Shown here one piece after another: positions 35,335-46,916 of a DNA stretch of 64,000 nucleotides. The notes under the pieces are model-generated. The model was given only the letters and a program-made list of their open reading frames with translations. It had not been told where the DNA came from and searched no databases. The translations under genes and the position numbers were made by a program. The DNA lies in contig NC_079205.1 of NCBI RefSeq assembly GCF_026745355.1, forward strand, positions 2,482,155 to 2,546,154, written 5' to 3'. The DNA is from Beta vulgaris subsp. vulgaris (lineage: Eukaryota > Streptophyta > Magnoliopsida > Caryophyllales > Amaranthaceae). Position 1 is the first letter of the stretch; the number at the start of each line of letters is the position of its first letter.

Positions 35335-38300
35335 TAAACATCCGAATATAAGGGGCCATCAGCCATGGCTAAGATGTGATTTTGTTCAAGAGGGGTAGGA
35401 GCCGGTTTTGAGCCAAGCAACCCAGTCTCAGCAATAATATCAAGGGTGTATTTGCGCTGGGAGACAAAGAACCCATCAGCACTACGAGCAACTTCAAGAC
35501 CAAGAAAATACTTCAGAGGGCCAAGATCTTTCATACGAAAACAATCACCCAGATATTGTTTGAAAGCAGTCAAAGTAGCAGGATCATTGCCAGAAATGAT
35601 AATATCATCAACATACACGAGCACATTCAGGCGTATACCAGCACGACAATAAGTGAAAAGAGAATAATCTGAATAGGATTGAGAGAAACCATACTGGCGC
35701 AGAGAAGCAGCAAGCTTAGCAAACCAACAACGGGGAGCCTGACGAAGACCATAGAGAGATTTCTGCAACTTACACACCTGACCGGGATGATGAGGGGTGA
35801 AACCAGGAGGAAGTTTCATGTACACTCTTCATCTAGATCACCATGAAGAAAAGCATTATGCACATCCATCTGATGTACCTCCCAGTTTCGAGCAGCAGCA
35901 ACCGCAAGAAAAGCACGAACAGTAACCACTTTAGCCACGGGAGCAAAAGTCTCATTATAGTCAATCCCTTCCACCTGATGATTACCCAAAATAACCAAAC
36001 GAGCTTTGAGGCGTTCAACACTACCATCAGAGTTGTACTTGATCTTGTAAACCCATTTACATCCCAAAGCTTTCTTACCAGGAGGAAGAGAGGTCATCAC
36101 CCAAGTCTGGTTATCCTCCAGTGCCGCGATCTCTTTTTGCATGGCATCGCGCCAACCAGAAGAGGTCATGGCCTCTGTAAAAGTGCGGGGCTCAACCACC
36201 GCATCAACAGCTGCAAGAAAGGCACGGGTGGGGCAAAGAAAAATTATCACAATTCACAAAGTGAGCTATAGAATAAGGAGTAGTACCTGAGGGACTGGGA
36301 GCATGCAATGAACCTGGAGGGGGAGTCTCGGAATCTGCAGAATGAGCCACAAAGTCCCGCAATAAAACACTAGGTTGTTTGATACGATGACCACGACCAA
36401 GTTCAGGGGAAGAAACGGACTCGGAGGAGAGAGAGTGTCCGCGAGAGGGGATTCGGAGGAAGCTGGGCTGGCGAGCTCAACGCGAGCTGGGCCAGCGGGA
36501 AGGGAATCAGCATCGGGGTCGGGGGAAGAAAGGGCTGGGCCTGGAGGGGAGGATGGGCCGGTTTGTGGTGATGGTGAGAAGGAGCTGGGCAGAGTTTGTG
36601 TTTGGGAGGCTGCTGGGCCGAGAGGTACAAGGGAGGAAGGAGGCTCGTCGGGAAAGATAGAAGGAGAAGGTAAGAAGTCAGGGGTTGTGGCAGGAGAGGG
36701 AGATGCATAGGGGAAATGTTGTTCATAGAAAAGCACATCACGAGAAACAAAAATAGTGTGAGTCTCCAAATCATACAACTTCCACCCTTTCTTACCCGGA
36801 GAATACCCAATAAAAACACACTTTCGACTCCTAGGAGCAAACTTATCACCCTTCGCCTTTTGATTATGAGCAAAGCACAAACATCCAAAGACACGTAAAA
36901 GATCAAATTCAGGAGCATGACCAAATAGCATTTCATACGGAGTGATGTTCCCCAAAACACCAGAAGGAGTACGGTTAATAATATGAACGGCCGCGAGGAC
37001 ACACTCACCCCAAAAATCGATAGGTAAGCTAGCCTGAAACATTAAGCTACGACTCACATTCAATATATGTTGATGTTTTCTCTCAACTCGCCCATTTTGT
37101 TGAGGGGTGCCAGTACATGAGGTCTGAAAAAGAATCCCGTTTGCAGCAAAGAAATCATGAAGACAATTAAATTCCGTGCCATTGTCACTTCTAACCACCT
37201 TAACATCAGTATCAAATTGACGACGCACCATAGCACAAAAAGAAATGAAATGTTGATAAACCTCAGTTTTATTATGTAACAAGTAAACCCAGACGGCACG
37301 AGAATAGTCATCAACAAGAGTTAAAAAATAAGAGGCACCACAAGAAGAAGGCACACTATAAGGTCCCCACAAATCACAATGAACTAGTTCAAACACACGA
37401 CTAGCTTTATTCAAACTAACAGGAAAACTATCTCGTGTTTGTTTCGCCATAGGACAAATATCACAAACTCTAGTCAATTTCTTCCTAAGAGAACTAGACC
37501 GAACAGCAGGAAGCATCTTCACAACTTTCTCCGAAGGATGACCTAACCTTTGATGCCACAGGTCAAACAAGCTCAAATCTGAGTCACCAACAGCATGTGC
37601 CACAGCCACCTTGTGAAAGAAGTAGAGTCCCCCTCGCCGTTCACCTGCTCCAATCAGAGTCCCTGAAGGTAGGTCCTGTATAGCACACAAAGAAGGAGTG
37701 AATTGGACAGTACATTGATTATCCGACACCAAATGTGACACAGAGATCAAGCTACAATTAAATTCAGGCACAAACAATACATCACGCAAAACAAGATAAG
37801 GGGCAAGATAAACATCTCCTGTCTTCGTGGCATAGGCGGTATTCCCATTGGGAAGACCAACTGGGCGCCCACTCACCTCGCGCACATTACGCAAACAGGA
37901 CAAAGTACCAGTAATGTGATGCGACGCTCCTGTGTCAATGATCCAAGCAATATCACACAACTCACCCGTCATACGGTCACCGTTATTAGTTTCGTTGTTA
38001 ATGAGATTCATAAGTGTTTGGATCTGCTCAGGAGTAAGATTGACCAGGGGAGTTCCACCTTCACCACCAACATTAAATGTGCCATCTTGAACAACGTTGA
38101 CTCGAGCCCCCCCTGTCCCCTTACTTTGCCCACTGCCACTGTGGCCACCACTGCCACGGCCACTCCCAGCAGATGCGGACTGACCACCAGCCCCGGACGC
38201 GACCAACCCGCCAGCAGCCCCGCTATCGGACCGCCCTGCTGCAGCGTTGCGGGCGCGAATACGTTCTTCGTACCATGCCGGATTCCCGTGAATCTTGAAG

Positions 38301-39145
38301 CATGTCCCTACTTCATGCCCTTGTTTCTTGCAATGTGTGCACACCAATTTACTTTTATCAATGCGATCGAGTCGCCCTCTCCCACGTTCACTGCTTACAA
38401 GAAACGCATGAACGTTCTCTTGAGTGTCCTTGCCACGAGCACCCATGCGCGACTGCTCCTCTTGGATCAACACTTGATACGCGCGATTCAAGTCACCTAA
38501 GGGTTGCTGGGACAGCAAGTTAGTACGCACAGCGCCGTACTTCGGATCGAGTCCGATCAAGAATTGGTGGAAGATCTCCTCTTCCCTATCCTTCGCCAAT
38601 TTAGCCCCAAGACCACAAACACACTGCTTGCACTCACACAAAGGTACAGGTTTCAATCTTGCCAGTTCATCATACAATCCCGTGAGTTTAGTATAATATT
38701 CATCCACTTTCATGGTGTCGGTTTGCTTGCAATCAGTAATGGCCGCCTTAATCTGCTGTATACGAGGTCCGTTAGCAACACAAAATCTCCGCTCGAGATA
38801 TTCCCACAACTCCTTAGCGTTGTCGTGCATCGGTATTGTAGTCGCAATACGTGGTTCCATACTCCTCAAAAGCCATGAAACAATCATTGAATGCACCGTT
38901 TCCCAGTCCAGTAGTGCATTCGGTTCACTCGGTTTCTCAACCGAACCATCAACAAACACGAACTTACGTCGTGCTCGCAAGGAGAGCGTCATCGCTCTGG
39001 CCCAGGCCACGTAATTCTCCCCGGAGAACATCACGTGGCTGATCATATTGCCCGGCTGATCGCCGGAGCCCAAGTAATATGGGGAGGTGGCGTTCACCTG
39101 CCACTCCCCTTTCGTCACAGGAATTACCTGCTTTTCGTCCCCCAT
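35280..39145 (-). pseudogene. copia gag-pol, frameshifted and truncated
   Basis: An open frame from 39145 to 36266 (959 codons) covers the copia-type gag N-terminus, a CCHC knuckle (CTHCKKQGHEVGTC), the protease active site (IDTGASHH), the GAG-preintegrase segment (LWHQRLGHP) and an integrase core with HCDLWGPY, VRSDNGTEF and GTPQQNGRVERKH. After a Ser/Pro-rich linker the frame is lost. Reverse transcriptase continues in two more frames, about 36250-35828 and 35825-35280, with [18 protein letters not shown] and the YVDDI catalytic motif. There are at least three frameshifts, one at 35828-35830 between the NAFLHGDL and KLPPGF segments. The reading ends in GPLYSD before running into the LTR. 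Confidence 0.9.
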
Positions 39146-39241
39146 CGCTGAGTTTTTCTCCTTACCGCTTCACACGTGCGAAGCCAAGTCTCAGATAAGA
39201 GTCGCCGGAAAAATTCGTCACGCACGGTCTTCGATCACCGT

Positions 39242-39254
39242 GGCTCTGATACCA
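39242..39254 (-). other. copia primer-binding site (initiator tRNA-Met)
   Basis: TGGTATCAGAGCC on the minus strand, immediately inside the 5' LTR. It is the standard iMet site of plant copia and TRIM elements. Confidence 0.9.
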
Positions 39255-39426
39255 TGACAAGGCTGCAGCCGCAAGCCTTCGAAGGTTGAGAGAATGATTT
39301 TGTGTGTTGTTGTATTTTTTTCCTATTCACGTAAACTTTACACCCTAATAAAATACAAATGCTAAGCTGGGCTAAGTAATACATTGGGCCTCAAGAATAA
39401 TACAACTAGGCCAAAGATACAAAACA
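39255..39426 (-). repeat. copia 5' LTR
   Basis: The same 172-bp sequence as 35163-35334. On the coding strand it begins TGTTTTGTATC and ends CCTTGTCA, next to the primer-binding site. Confidence 0.92.
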
Positions 39427-39559
39427 TAATATGCACAACATTATGTATAGTCCAACATGATTGGATCAAAGTCCTCTTAATACATTTTAGTGAAAGTATT
39501 GGGTCAGACCGTCTGACCCAATACTTTCCGTCGGACTGGCTGAGTCCAACTTAACGCGC

Positions 39560-39801
39560 GCGGGTTTACAAGCGAAGCTGAGTTTAGTTTGTTTATGAGT
39601 AACTAAGTAAGTTATGACGAATTGTCCGCGACCTAATTCACGACCAAAAATGTAGGATTCACGAACATCTTCCATTGGACGACCTAGAATTCTGCCGATA
39701 TTGGAAGAGAGAGAATGACGTTGTGTTTTTTGTTGGGGTGGTTGTTGCGGTGGTTGTTGTGGTGGTGGTGGTAAGCCATTACAGAATTGACAGTTACCCA
39801 T
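39560..39801 (-). pseudogene. captured first exon of a calcium-dependent protein kinase
   Basis: From ATG at 39801: MGNCQFCNGLPPPPQQPPQQ, with a myristoylation-type MGNC start, then a Q/P-rich variable region. Next come GRILGRPMEDVRESYIFGRE and LGRGQFVITYLVTHKQTKLS, the junction of CDPK variable and kinase domains. The third glycine of the GxGxxG loop is replaced by Val. Similarity stops after FACK, where the transposon end takes over, so the kinase domain lacks its catalytic parts. A TATA-like ATATATAAT lies about 65 nt upstream (39862-39870), so the promoter may have been captured too. The open frame runs to 39487, giving 104 aa. Confidence 0.8.
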
Positions 39802-40159
39802 TTTGAGGAGAGAGAAAGTAGATATGGTAATGGAGGAAGAAAAGAGTGAAATGTAAGGAGGATTATATATGTGTGAAGAAGGAGAGAGAGAATTTAGATA
39901 ATTTGAAGAGCTGACATTTTCAATGTAAGAAGAGTTGACATTTTCAATGCGGCAGTGACATTTTCAATCTACACGGTGGTAGTGATGGACGATTTTCAAT
40001 GTAAGAAGCGGTTTTTGACGATTTCTGATGTTGTTCTTGGAGGAGTGGGTTTTTGACATGGTGGTGGACTGGTGGTGTTCTGAACATGAGTATGGAGTAT
40101 CAGCTAAGAGGAATGAAGAAGAAGGAGAAAGTGAGAGAAAGTAGAGGTTAATGTTTTCT

Positions 40160-40640
40160 TTTCTTTTCAGTTGGACTTTGTTTTCTTTTCAGTTGGACTT
40201 TCTTTTCTTTCAGTTGGACTTTCTTTTCTTTCAGTTAGACTTTGTTTTCTTTCAGTTAGACTTTGTTTTCTTTCAGTTAGACTTTGTTTTCTTCAGTTGG
40301 ACTTTCTTTTCTTTTCAGTTGGACTTTATTTTCTTTCAGTTAGACTTTCTTTTTTTTCAGTTGGACCTTCTTTTCTTTCAGTTGGACCAACTGAAAGAAA
40401 TAATGGGCCAACTGAAAGAAATAATGGACTAACTGAAACAAAATGAAGACTACCTGAAGAAAAATGTAGACTACCTGAAAAATAATAAAAACCAACTAAA
40501 ACCCAAATAAGTCTAACTGAAGCACAAAAACCCACTGAAAAACAAAGAAGACTAACTGAAAACAAAATGAAGACTACCTGAAAAAAATTGGAACCACCTG
40601 AAAAAAAATGAAGACTACCTGAAAAAAATTGGAACCACCT
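40160..40640. repeat. inverted minisatellite arrays inside Pack-MULE 2
   Basis: From 40165 to 40385 a unit of about 24 bp (cagttagactttgttttctt) repeats nine or ten times. From 40386 to 40640 the inverse unit (actgaaagaaa...gac) repeats, so the transcript could fold into a long imperfect hairpin. Long open frames across it are repeat artefacts. Confidence 0.8.
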
Positions 40641-40702
40641 GAAAATCGTCCGACCAAGATTATGGTCGGACGAATCCGACACAATACGTTCTCTACATTT
40701 TA

Positions 40703-41228
40703 TTATTGTTGATTTAATTCTCTCTTGCAAACCCAAACTTATAATTAATTTACGATCGACAAGGTTTGTCAATGAGCAACAATATTTAATTGTCACTCAC
40801 CCTCCTACTTTTTCATATTCTTATTGAATAGAAGTATCAATTAATGAACTAATTGGCAAGAATAATTCCTAGAACAAATTTCGACCTAAATTGACTTACT
40901 AAAGTGGTTAAAAAGTATCAAGTGGCACCTTTTTATTAGCTCTTTCATATTTTTATATCCCTCATTTTAAACGTAAACCTTGAAAATGAATGGTCATACA
41001 TACATGGTTGCAAGAAAGGAAGAACAAATACTCGATGATATTGCAACTTGATAATATGAGCTTACAACCAACTTACAAAAATAAACCACTTGTTCTGTTC
41101 CCAATAATTTACACAAATAAATAAATGATGACAAGCCTAATATCTTCCGGAAGAAAGTACAAATCATATGTCGTTGTGAAGATGCTTAAGTACAAGAATC
41201 AAACCAAACAAGGCTTTAGAATCTACAA
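40703..41228. other. gap downstream of DUF3537 gene A
   Basis: AT-rich and non-coding, next to the gene A 3' UTR. No element identified. Confidence 0.4.
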
Positions 41229-41399
41229 ATGGATGATGATGTGAAAGAATTGCGGTTAGGTGCACAACATGGAGAAACTCACTATAACGAACTCAATGGT
41301 GTCTCTTGGCAGGAGGACCAAACTAAGACTGTCAAACCAGCCGCCTCCTCGCCACCCTCACTCACTCCGACTGATGGCAAAAGAGCTTCTAAGAAATGA
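41229..41399 (+). other. 56-codon open frame antisense to the DUF3537 gene A 3' flank
   Basis: The frame starts MDDDVKELRLGAQHGETHYN and ends with a basic GKRASKK tail. It is locally less AT-rich than its surroundings, but it has no recognised domain, and it overlaps the probable 3' UTR of the gene on the other strand. Listed only as a candidate. Confidence 0.2.
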
Positions 41400-41466
41400 A
41401 GGACCATAAGATCAGAGAAGCAAAGGTTGGATTATCTTGCTTGCCAAATGATGATGCTTTTGTCTG

Positions 41467-44400
41467 TTAGATACCAATGGTTTTTCCGAGCAGCCAAAGT
41501 ACTAAGGATAACTCGATACCAAAAATGAGTTGAAGCCAAGTTCGATCCAACATGAATCCATAAACTGTGATTCCAGCTTTGTTGTTCTCAAAATATGTCA
41601 CTGCCACACAACCAAGGAAAAGACAGCAATAAGCTTCAATAATTTTCTAACATATGACAATTTTGACATCAATTATCCCATATCTTACAAAATATAATTC
41701 GCCTTTTTTAAGCAGTGTTAAGTCTTACTCCTACCACTTTGCCTACCATAAAAGAGAAGTGGTGGGGGTGGACTTATGTCTCTAAAAGGGAAAGGTTGTG
41801 GAAGAAGTTGTGGGTCTTATATCTTGAATAGGAATAAGTAACAATATGATAACGTCATAAAAACACAAAAGAGAAAGTGGGTAAACGAAGAAAAACAAAG
41901 GGATTAACTCCCAAACCTACGTATTATTTCTGGATAATCAAAAGGTGATAGTACGTAGTTTAGATAGATGGATGAAACTTGGGTTATTTGTGAGGATATG
42001 TGCTTTAGAATTATAGGATTCAAAGAGTAACAATACGTGTTTGAAATGAAAAGATTTGCACTTACCAAGAGCTTGTCGTTTCTGGAAACCGATTGAGCTG
42101 TAGGCATAAGCAGGGAGAAACTTGGTGTTATCAACATCATCCTCTTCTGATCCAGCTTCATCTTCATCTGAATCTCCACTTCTAGCATCAAAGAAACCTG
42201 GACTTGCTGCACCACCAGTACTGGTGTTCTGGGCTACTGGTGTTTCGGTCTCAGAGGTGGTAAAAAAGGAGTCAATTGTTGCACAAACATGCCACTTGGT
42301 AGAAAGAGCGGTGACAGCCTGAGCTTTGTGTGTTATTTTTGTAGCACTTCGCAATATTATTGCAAGTCCGGTCATTAGAGTCATGGAGCTTAGCTGCACA
42401 GATTATAAAGAATAAAGTTCTGTTATTACAGTCTCTTCAATTTCTTGCTTTCTGTCATTCAATTTCTTGATTTTCAGACCAAACCTTTTTACATAAATAA
42501 AGGTGATAACGGTTTTGTCTACAGCCATCCCTTAATTAGCTCAATATTACAGAATCATTCCCTATTTTAACTTTTCATATAACCATGCATACCAGCACAT
42601 TTTCACTGAAGTGCTCACAATTTGTTTCATAGGTAGTATTCGTAGTAATGAATGACGGTAATGGTGATATATGTATAGGTAATTTTAGCAAGGAAAGTCC
42701 AATGCCAATATCCATGGGAAGTTGGGAACTATAATGATAGTTTCTTTACAGATATTCTTAGGAGTTAATTACCATTACCATTACCATGCTAGCAAAACAG
42801 TAATAAATGTCTTGACTATGGAAGATATTGTTACCTTTGACAACAAAAAGAAGTTAGTGGGTGGTAAAAAGGATAATACTCACTACTCCACATATGAATA
42901 AGTCAATCAAGCTGAAATTAAAGGATTCCTTTTTCTCACTTTTAGCAGAGATAATGGGCGAGTTTTAGCACAAAGGAATTTTGGGCAAGAGAGACTTACA
43001 GCAAGCTCTCCAGCTCTGAAAATGCTCATATCTGCATGGTTTTTGGTGGTGAACAGCAGGGCTGCAAATTGGCTTGAAGTGATAATTGTCAAGGCATATA
43101 AGATAAATGCACGATAACGATGGCTTATGATCCTCAAGTGCCTCCTGATCCGAAGGTGTTCCACCAAAACAGACCCGACATCTGAATCTACTTGGAATAC
43201 GGTGGCAAAGTCCTTCAGCCGTAGGATCTGGAGGTAGCAGATCAAACGAAAGAGGACGCACACCAGGAAAAAGACTAATGTTCTATAGAGCCAAGAGATC
43301 AGCTCCAATGAGCATGCTACAATGTCACTCAAGATGATGTTACCCAAGAAGGGAATTTGAGAGGACCCAGAAGAGTACCACCATACTTTATAGGTGCATT
43401 CAGCTACAAAACATGGGAGGACAAAGATAGACAATATCTTCAGTGATCTCTGCAGAAGCATAAAAAGATAAACTTGCATCATTATCATGATTATCCTTAA
43501 AACCACAATATTAGTAATTAGTATAACAAAAAGGGTATTCACAGATTCACTAACTGTTTCCCCCAAGATAAGAGGTATATTTACATTCTTACTTGGTCAC
43601 GTACTCGTACCCGCAGTACGATACGTATCCTGGGTACACGTACCCTTTACTAAAATTTCAAAATCTTGTCGTTTTCTGTCCCCGTACCCGAATCCGCACC
43701 CCGTACATGTATCCCTCTATGTGCAACCTAGCCTAGTAGGATAAAACTGTCAATATATCTATTTACTGTACCTCTTGTAACGCTCAAAATTCATAGGGCC
43801 TACCACTTAGCACTAAACATTCTTCTCAACCAATCTCTTAAGTAGCAATGACAAAAATAGATCACTTTTACATGTGATAGTTTTGGTTTAAAGTAAAGTA
43901 TTCTCATGGGCCATGATGTGAAGTATTAAAGTATCATGAACAGCTTGAAGTTTCACGCCTAAGTGCAAGTAGGATGGATTTTATTTTACATGAAAAGGAG
44001 AATGTTCAATTAATCTAAAATGTCCAGTTACAGCATGGAGTGGACTATAACAGAAACCACGGGAGCCTACAAGTTGCAACTAATAAGAAATCCATGACAT
44101 TTCCAGCCTATGTACTCGCAAAACAGACTCTTATCTGAACACCCCGGACCCAAATCGTACCTGAAATAACATGACTCGGTTCCAAATCAACCTAAACAGT
44201 CAATAAATGTGACTAATAGTGAGTAATTTATTATGATAAGCTAATTGAAACTTGAAAGTATTCTCAGGTATGATCAAATTCCTTAGAAAATGAATAAGTG
44301 ATCACCAAATATGACTCAAATCAAACCCCATCCAAACGACTTATTTGTCACTCTCTTTTAGATAGGGACATATTAATCATGCGTATTAATGTATGCCAAT

Positions 44401-46665
44401 TGCCAAACTAACCAAGGTTTACTAGAGGAATAATCTAGACAATTAAGAAAAGCTAATCGTTATCGGTCCCAAATCATGCCAGAGATTCTTCTAATTTACG
44501 CGTACAATCAATCCCGTAATGTGTGCAGGATGTACAGCATGGGATGAATGAATACTCTAAGGAACAATAATGTATGGCTCTACACTAACCAAATTTTACA
44601 CATCACACATGACACCAAAAGAAACCAAGCAATAATACAATCAGTGCCACAATTGTGGAATCCAACAAACGTGCAATCAGGAAACATCCAGAGAACAAAA
44701 ATTTCCCTTTCTTCTCCTATATAATAAATTAGTAATATTGTGCCACAGAATAAATTGTAAAAAATAGAAGAAAACTAGATCTGACGTAGTGAGAAAGAAA
44801 CAGGCTGGTAGCCAACCTTAAATTGACCATAACTCCATTAGAACAAACAAGCTTCACACAACTGGATTCCAATCAATTACTCTCAATCAACATCAACAAT
44901 ATACAAATTTTTCACTGAGATCAGATTAGATGCAACCAAAGAAACTAAAACAAATAGCATATTTGGACCATTTAGCAAACATGAAGTAGGGGACCAATTT
45001 CAAGGATCATATTCGCTAGTTTTTCGTAATACTCCCTCCGGTCTTTATTAGTTTACCCGTATTCCTTTTTGGGATGTTCTTTATTCGTTTACCCTTTCTT
45101 TTGTTTCTATTTTTGAAATAGGACCCCTAACTTTTCATCACACATATATTCAATTTTAATATAAAATAATAGTTTCTCTTTCTTTCTATGACCCACAACA
45201 TTATTTCTCCTAAAATACTGTGCGAAATAAAGGGGTAAACTAATAAAGGCCGGAGGGAGTATATCCTAAACCGAAGAGAATTCTATTCGCTATCAGTTCG
45301 CAAATATCATATTAATAATTAAAAAACACCAGTCATTGAATAATTTACATCAATAGAACAACAGAAGTAAGCATAATTTGGATAAAAGTAAAATCATCCA
45401 TCAATTCATACAATCAGAAAACAAGTTGTAAAACATTAATGAGCAAGCAACAAAGTTGACTAGTAATAAAAGTTATTTAATGAATGGAGAAAGCAAAAAT
45501 AGTCAAGGAACCAATTTGATCACAGTAATACACATAGATTAACAACTAGCTCTATTTAGTACTACCAATCATCATACAAAATCATAGAAAAAATGACACA
45601 AAAACATCATTAAAGGGGAACAATTGAAAGAGTAAATCATCAAAAATAAGCAGGCCAGCTGTTAAAAAAGGAATTAAAGAAACACCCAAATCCGATAATC
45701 AATAATTCTAGAAACATGATGCATCAACCCCAAAAAAGGAAAAAAAAAAAAAAAAAAAAACTGGGGATCAAATCTAGAAACAATTTTCACCCAAATCAAA
45801 ATCAAAACTCATGTCACCCATCTAATTATATTGAACAATTGACTAATAATGAAAGCTAATTCCACAAAACTAATCACAAATTCACCCAATTCAATCAAAA
45901 TCAAGCAACCCCATTGATGAAATTGATCAAAAATTCACCCAATTCAATCAAAATCAAGCAACCCCATTAATGAAATTGATCAAAAATTCACCCAATTCAA
46001 TCAAAATCAAGCAACCCCATTAATGAAATTGATCATAAGTTCACCCAATTCAATCAAAATCAAGCAACCCCATTAATCTAAATCACCAATGCAATTCCAC
46101 AAACCAATGAAAACCCAATTGACAAACATGAATCATCATAAGAAATGGTCTTTCTAGAGAAAAAAAAAACTATAACCAAATCATTGATCAATGCTAAATT
46201 TAACCAAGCAACAAAAAAAAAACAGAGACAAAAAAAACATACATTAAGTTCTGTAGTATAATGATGTCGAACAGAATCACTCTCATCCACAAGTTTATCA
46301 AGGAACAAAAACCTTCTTAAGCCATACTTTCGTACAAACTGAGAAATACAAACAAATGACAACGTTGCAATGCTTGATAGAGATAGCTGCACAAGGGTAT
46401 CATAAGGACGATCATGTTTGGCGTCGCAAGTAGGACAGGCAAGGTAAAAATGGGAAAATGCCGGCACTACGATTGCGAATACTAAAAATACAAACCATGA
46501 CAAGAATGCAGTGTATATGTTTGATTGATCGACACACATCCAACGAAGGTAAGAACGAAAACTATGGAGTTCATCATGAGCATGGGATAATAATCTGTTG
46601 AATGATTTTCTTTGGGTTCGAGCACGGGGTAATAAGGTGTCTCTTGGTGTTCCATCATCACCCAT
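41467..46665 (-). CDS. DUF3537 multi-pass membrane protein, copy A
   Basis: Member of the plant DUF3537 family, which has been proposed to be related to the insect gustatory/odorant receptor-like seven-transmembrane superfamily. Arabidopsis relatives have few assigned functions. Exons 46665-46243, 43449-43000, 42393-42066 and 41600-41467 give 444 aa. The N-terminal part is charged (RTQRKSFNRLLSHAHDELHS). Hydrophobic segments include FLSWFVFLVFAIVVPAF, LVQLSLSSIATLSFVCI, YRTLVFFLVCVLFRLICYL, YALTIITSSQFAALLF and a C-terminal LIFGIELSLVLWLL. An acidic cytosol-type loop (SGDSDEDEAGSEEDD) precedes the last segments. Gene B at 53560-57002 has the same four-exon plan, so this is a tandem duplicate. 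Intron 1 is 2.8 kb and holds a MITE and tandem repeats. Confidence 0.88.
45032..45259. mobile_element. Stowaway-like MITE in DUF3537 gene A intron 1
   Basis: Ends CTCCCTCCGGTCTTTATTAG and inverted ...CTAATAAAGGCCGGAGGGAG with TA on both sides. It is 228 bp with very well preserved termini. Confidence 0.88.
45885..46078. repeat. tandem repeat of about 52 bp, close to 4 copies, gene A intron 1
   Basis: The unit contains ttcacccaattcaatcaaaa then tcaagcaaccccattaatg and aaattgatcaaaa. Copies are almost identical, and the array ends just inside exon 1's downstream intron boundary region. It is probably an unstable minisatellite. Confidence 0.85.
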
Positions 46666-46908
46666 TTTTATGATTGTTTGATGTTTTTTGTGATGGTTTT
46701 TGGTTGTGATGGTGAGGATTTGGGAGAGAAAGAAGGGTGGAGGAGTGTGGAGAGAAAATTGAGTTGAGGGTGTTTATATATGGAGTTTGTTTTTGTATGT
46801 ATATGAATATAGTAATTTCTAACTGGAAAAAAGAATGGCAACAGGTAACAACTAACAAGCGCTCCTGTGGCGTTAGATAAGATAAGTAAAAAGTTGTTCC
46901 TTTACATT
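46666..46908. other. DUF3537 gene A leader and promoter
   Basis: The leader has a pyrimidine-rich minus strand. TATATA at 46776-46781 lies about 110 bp upstream of the ATG and could be the TATA box. A hAT-like element begins at 46917. Confidence 0.4.
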
Positions 46909-46916
46909 ACCTAAGT

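Larger units (their letters stand above)
35163..39426 (-). mobile_element. Ty1/copia LTR retrotransposon, defective but with identical LTRs
   Basis: Two 172-bp LTRs (TG...CA) at 35163-35334 and 39255-39426 appear identical by eye. The element runs on the minus strand. A primer-binding site complementary to initiator tRNA-Met adjoins the 5' LTR. Internal order is gag, zinc knuckle, protease, integrase, then partial reverse transcriptase, the copia order. The body stops inside reverse transcriptase directly at the 3' LTR, so RNase H and the polypurine tract are absent. Flanks tgatt and taata do not form a 5-bp duplication. Confidence 0.92.
39490..40693. mobile_element. Pack-MULE-like element 2
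   Basis: Termini GTGAAAGTATTGGGTCAG and the inverse of ...GACACAATACGTTCTC match those of the element at 20568. It is flanked by perfect 9-bp duplications TACATTTTA (39481-39489 and 40694-40702), a Mutator-type target length. It carries the promoter, leader and first exon of a calcium-dependent protein kinase, the same atcagctaagaggaatgaag spacer as element 1, and an inverted pair of minisatellite arrays. No transposase is present, so mobility would be in trans. Confidence 0.82.

Noticed and set aside
40151..40446. Long open frames with repeated FSVGLSFLSV/FFQLDFL-type peptides
   Set aside because: They follow from a minisatellite whose unit lacks stops. This is not a protein gene.
46658..46858. 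Upstream frame overlapping the start of DUF3537 gene A
   Set aside because: It covers leader sequence, lacks domain content, and the real start at 46665 gives the family's N-terminus.
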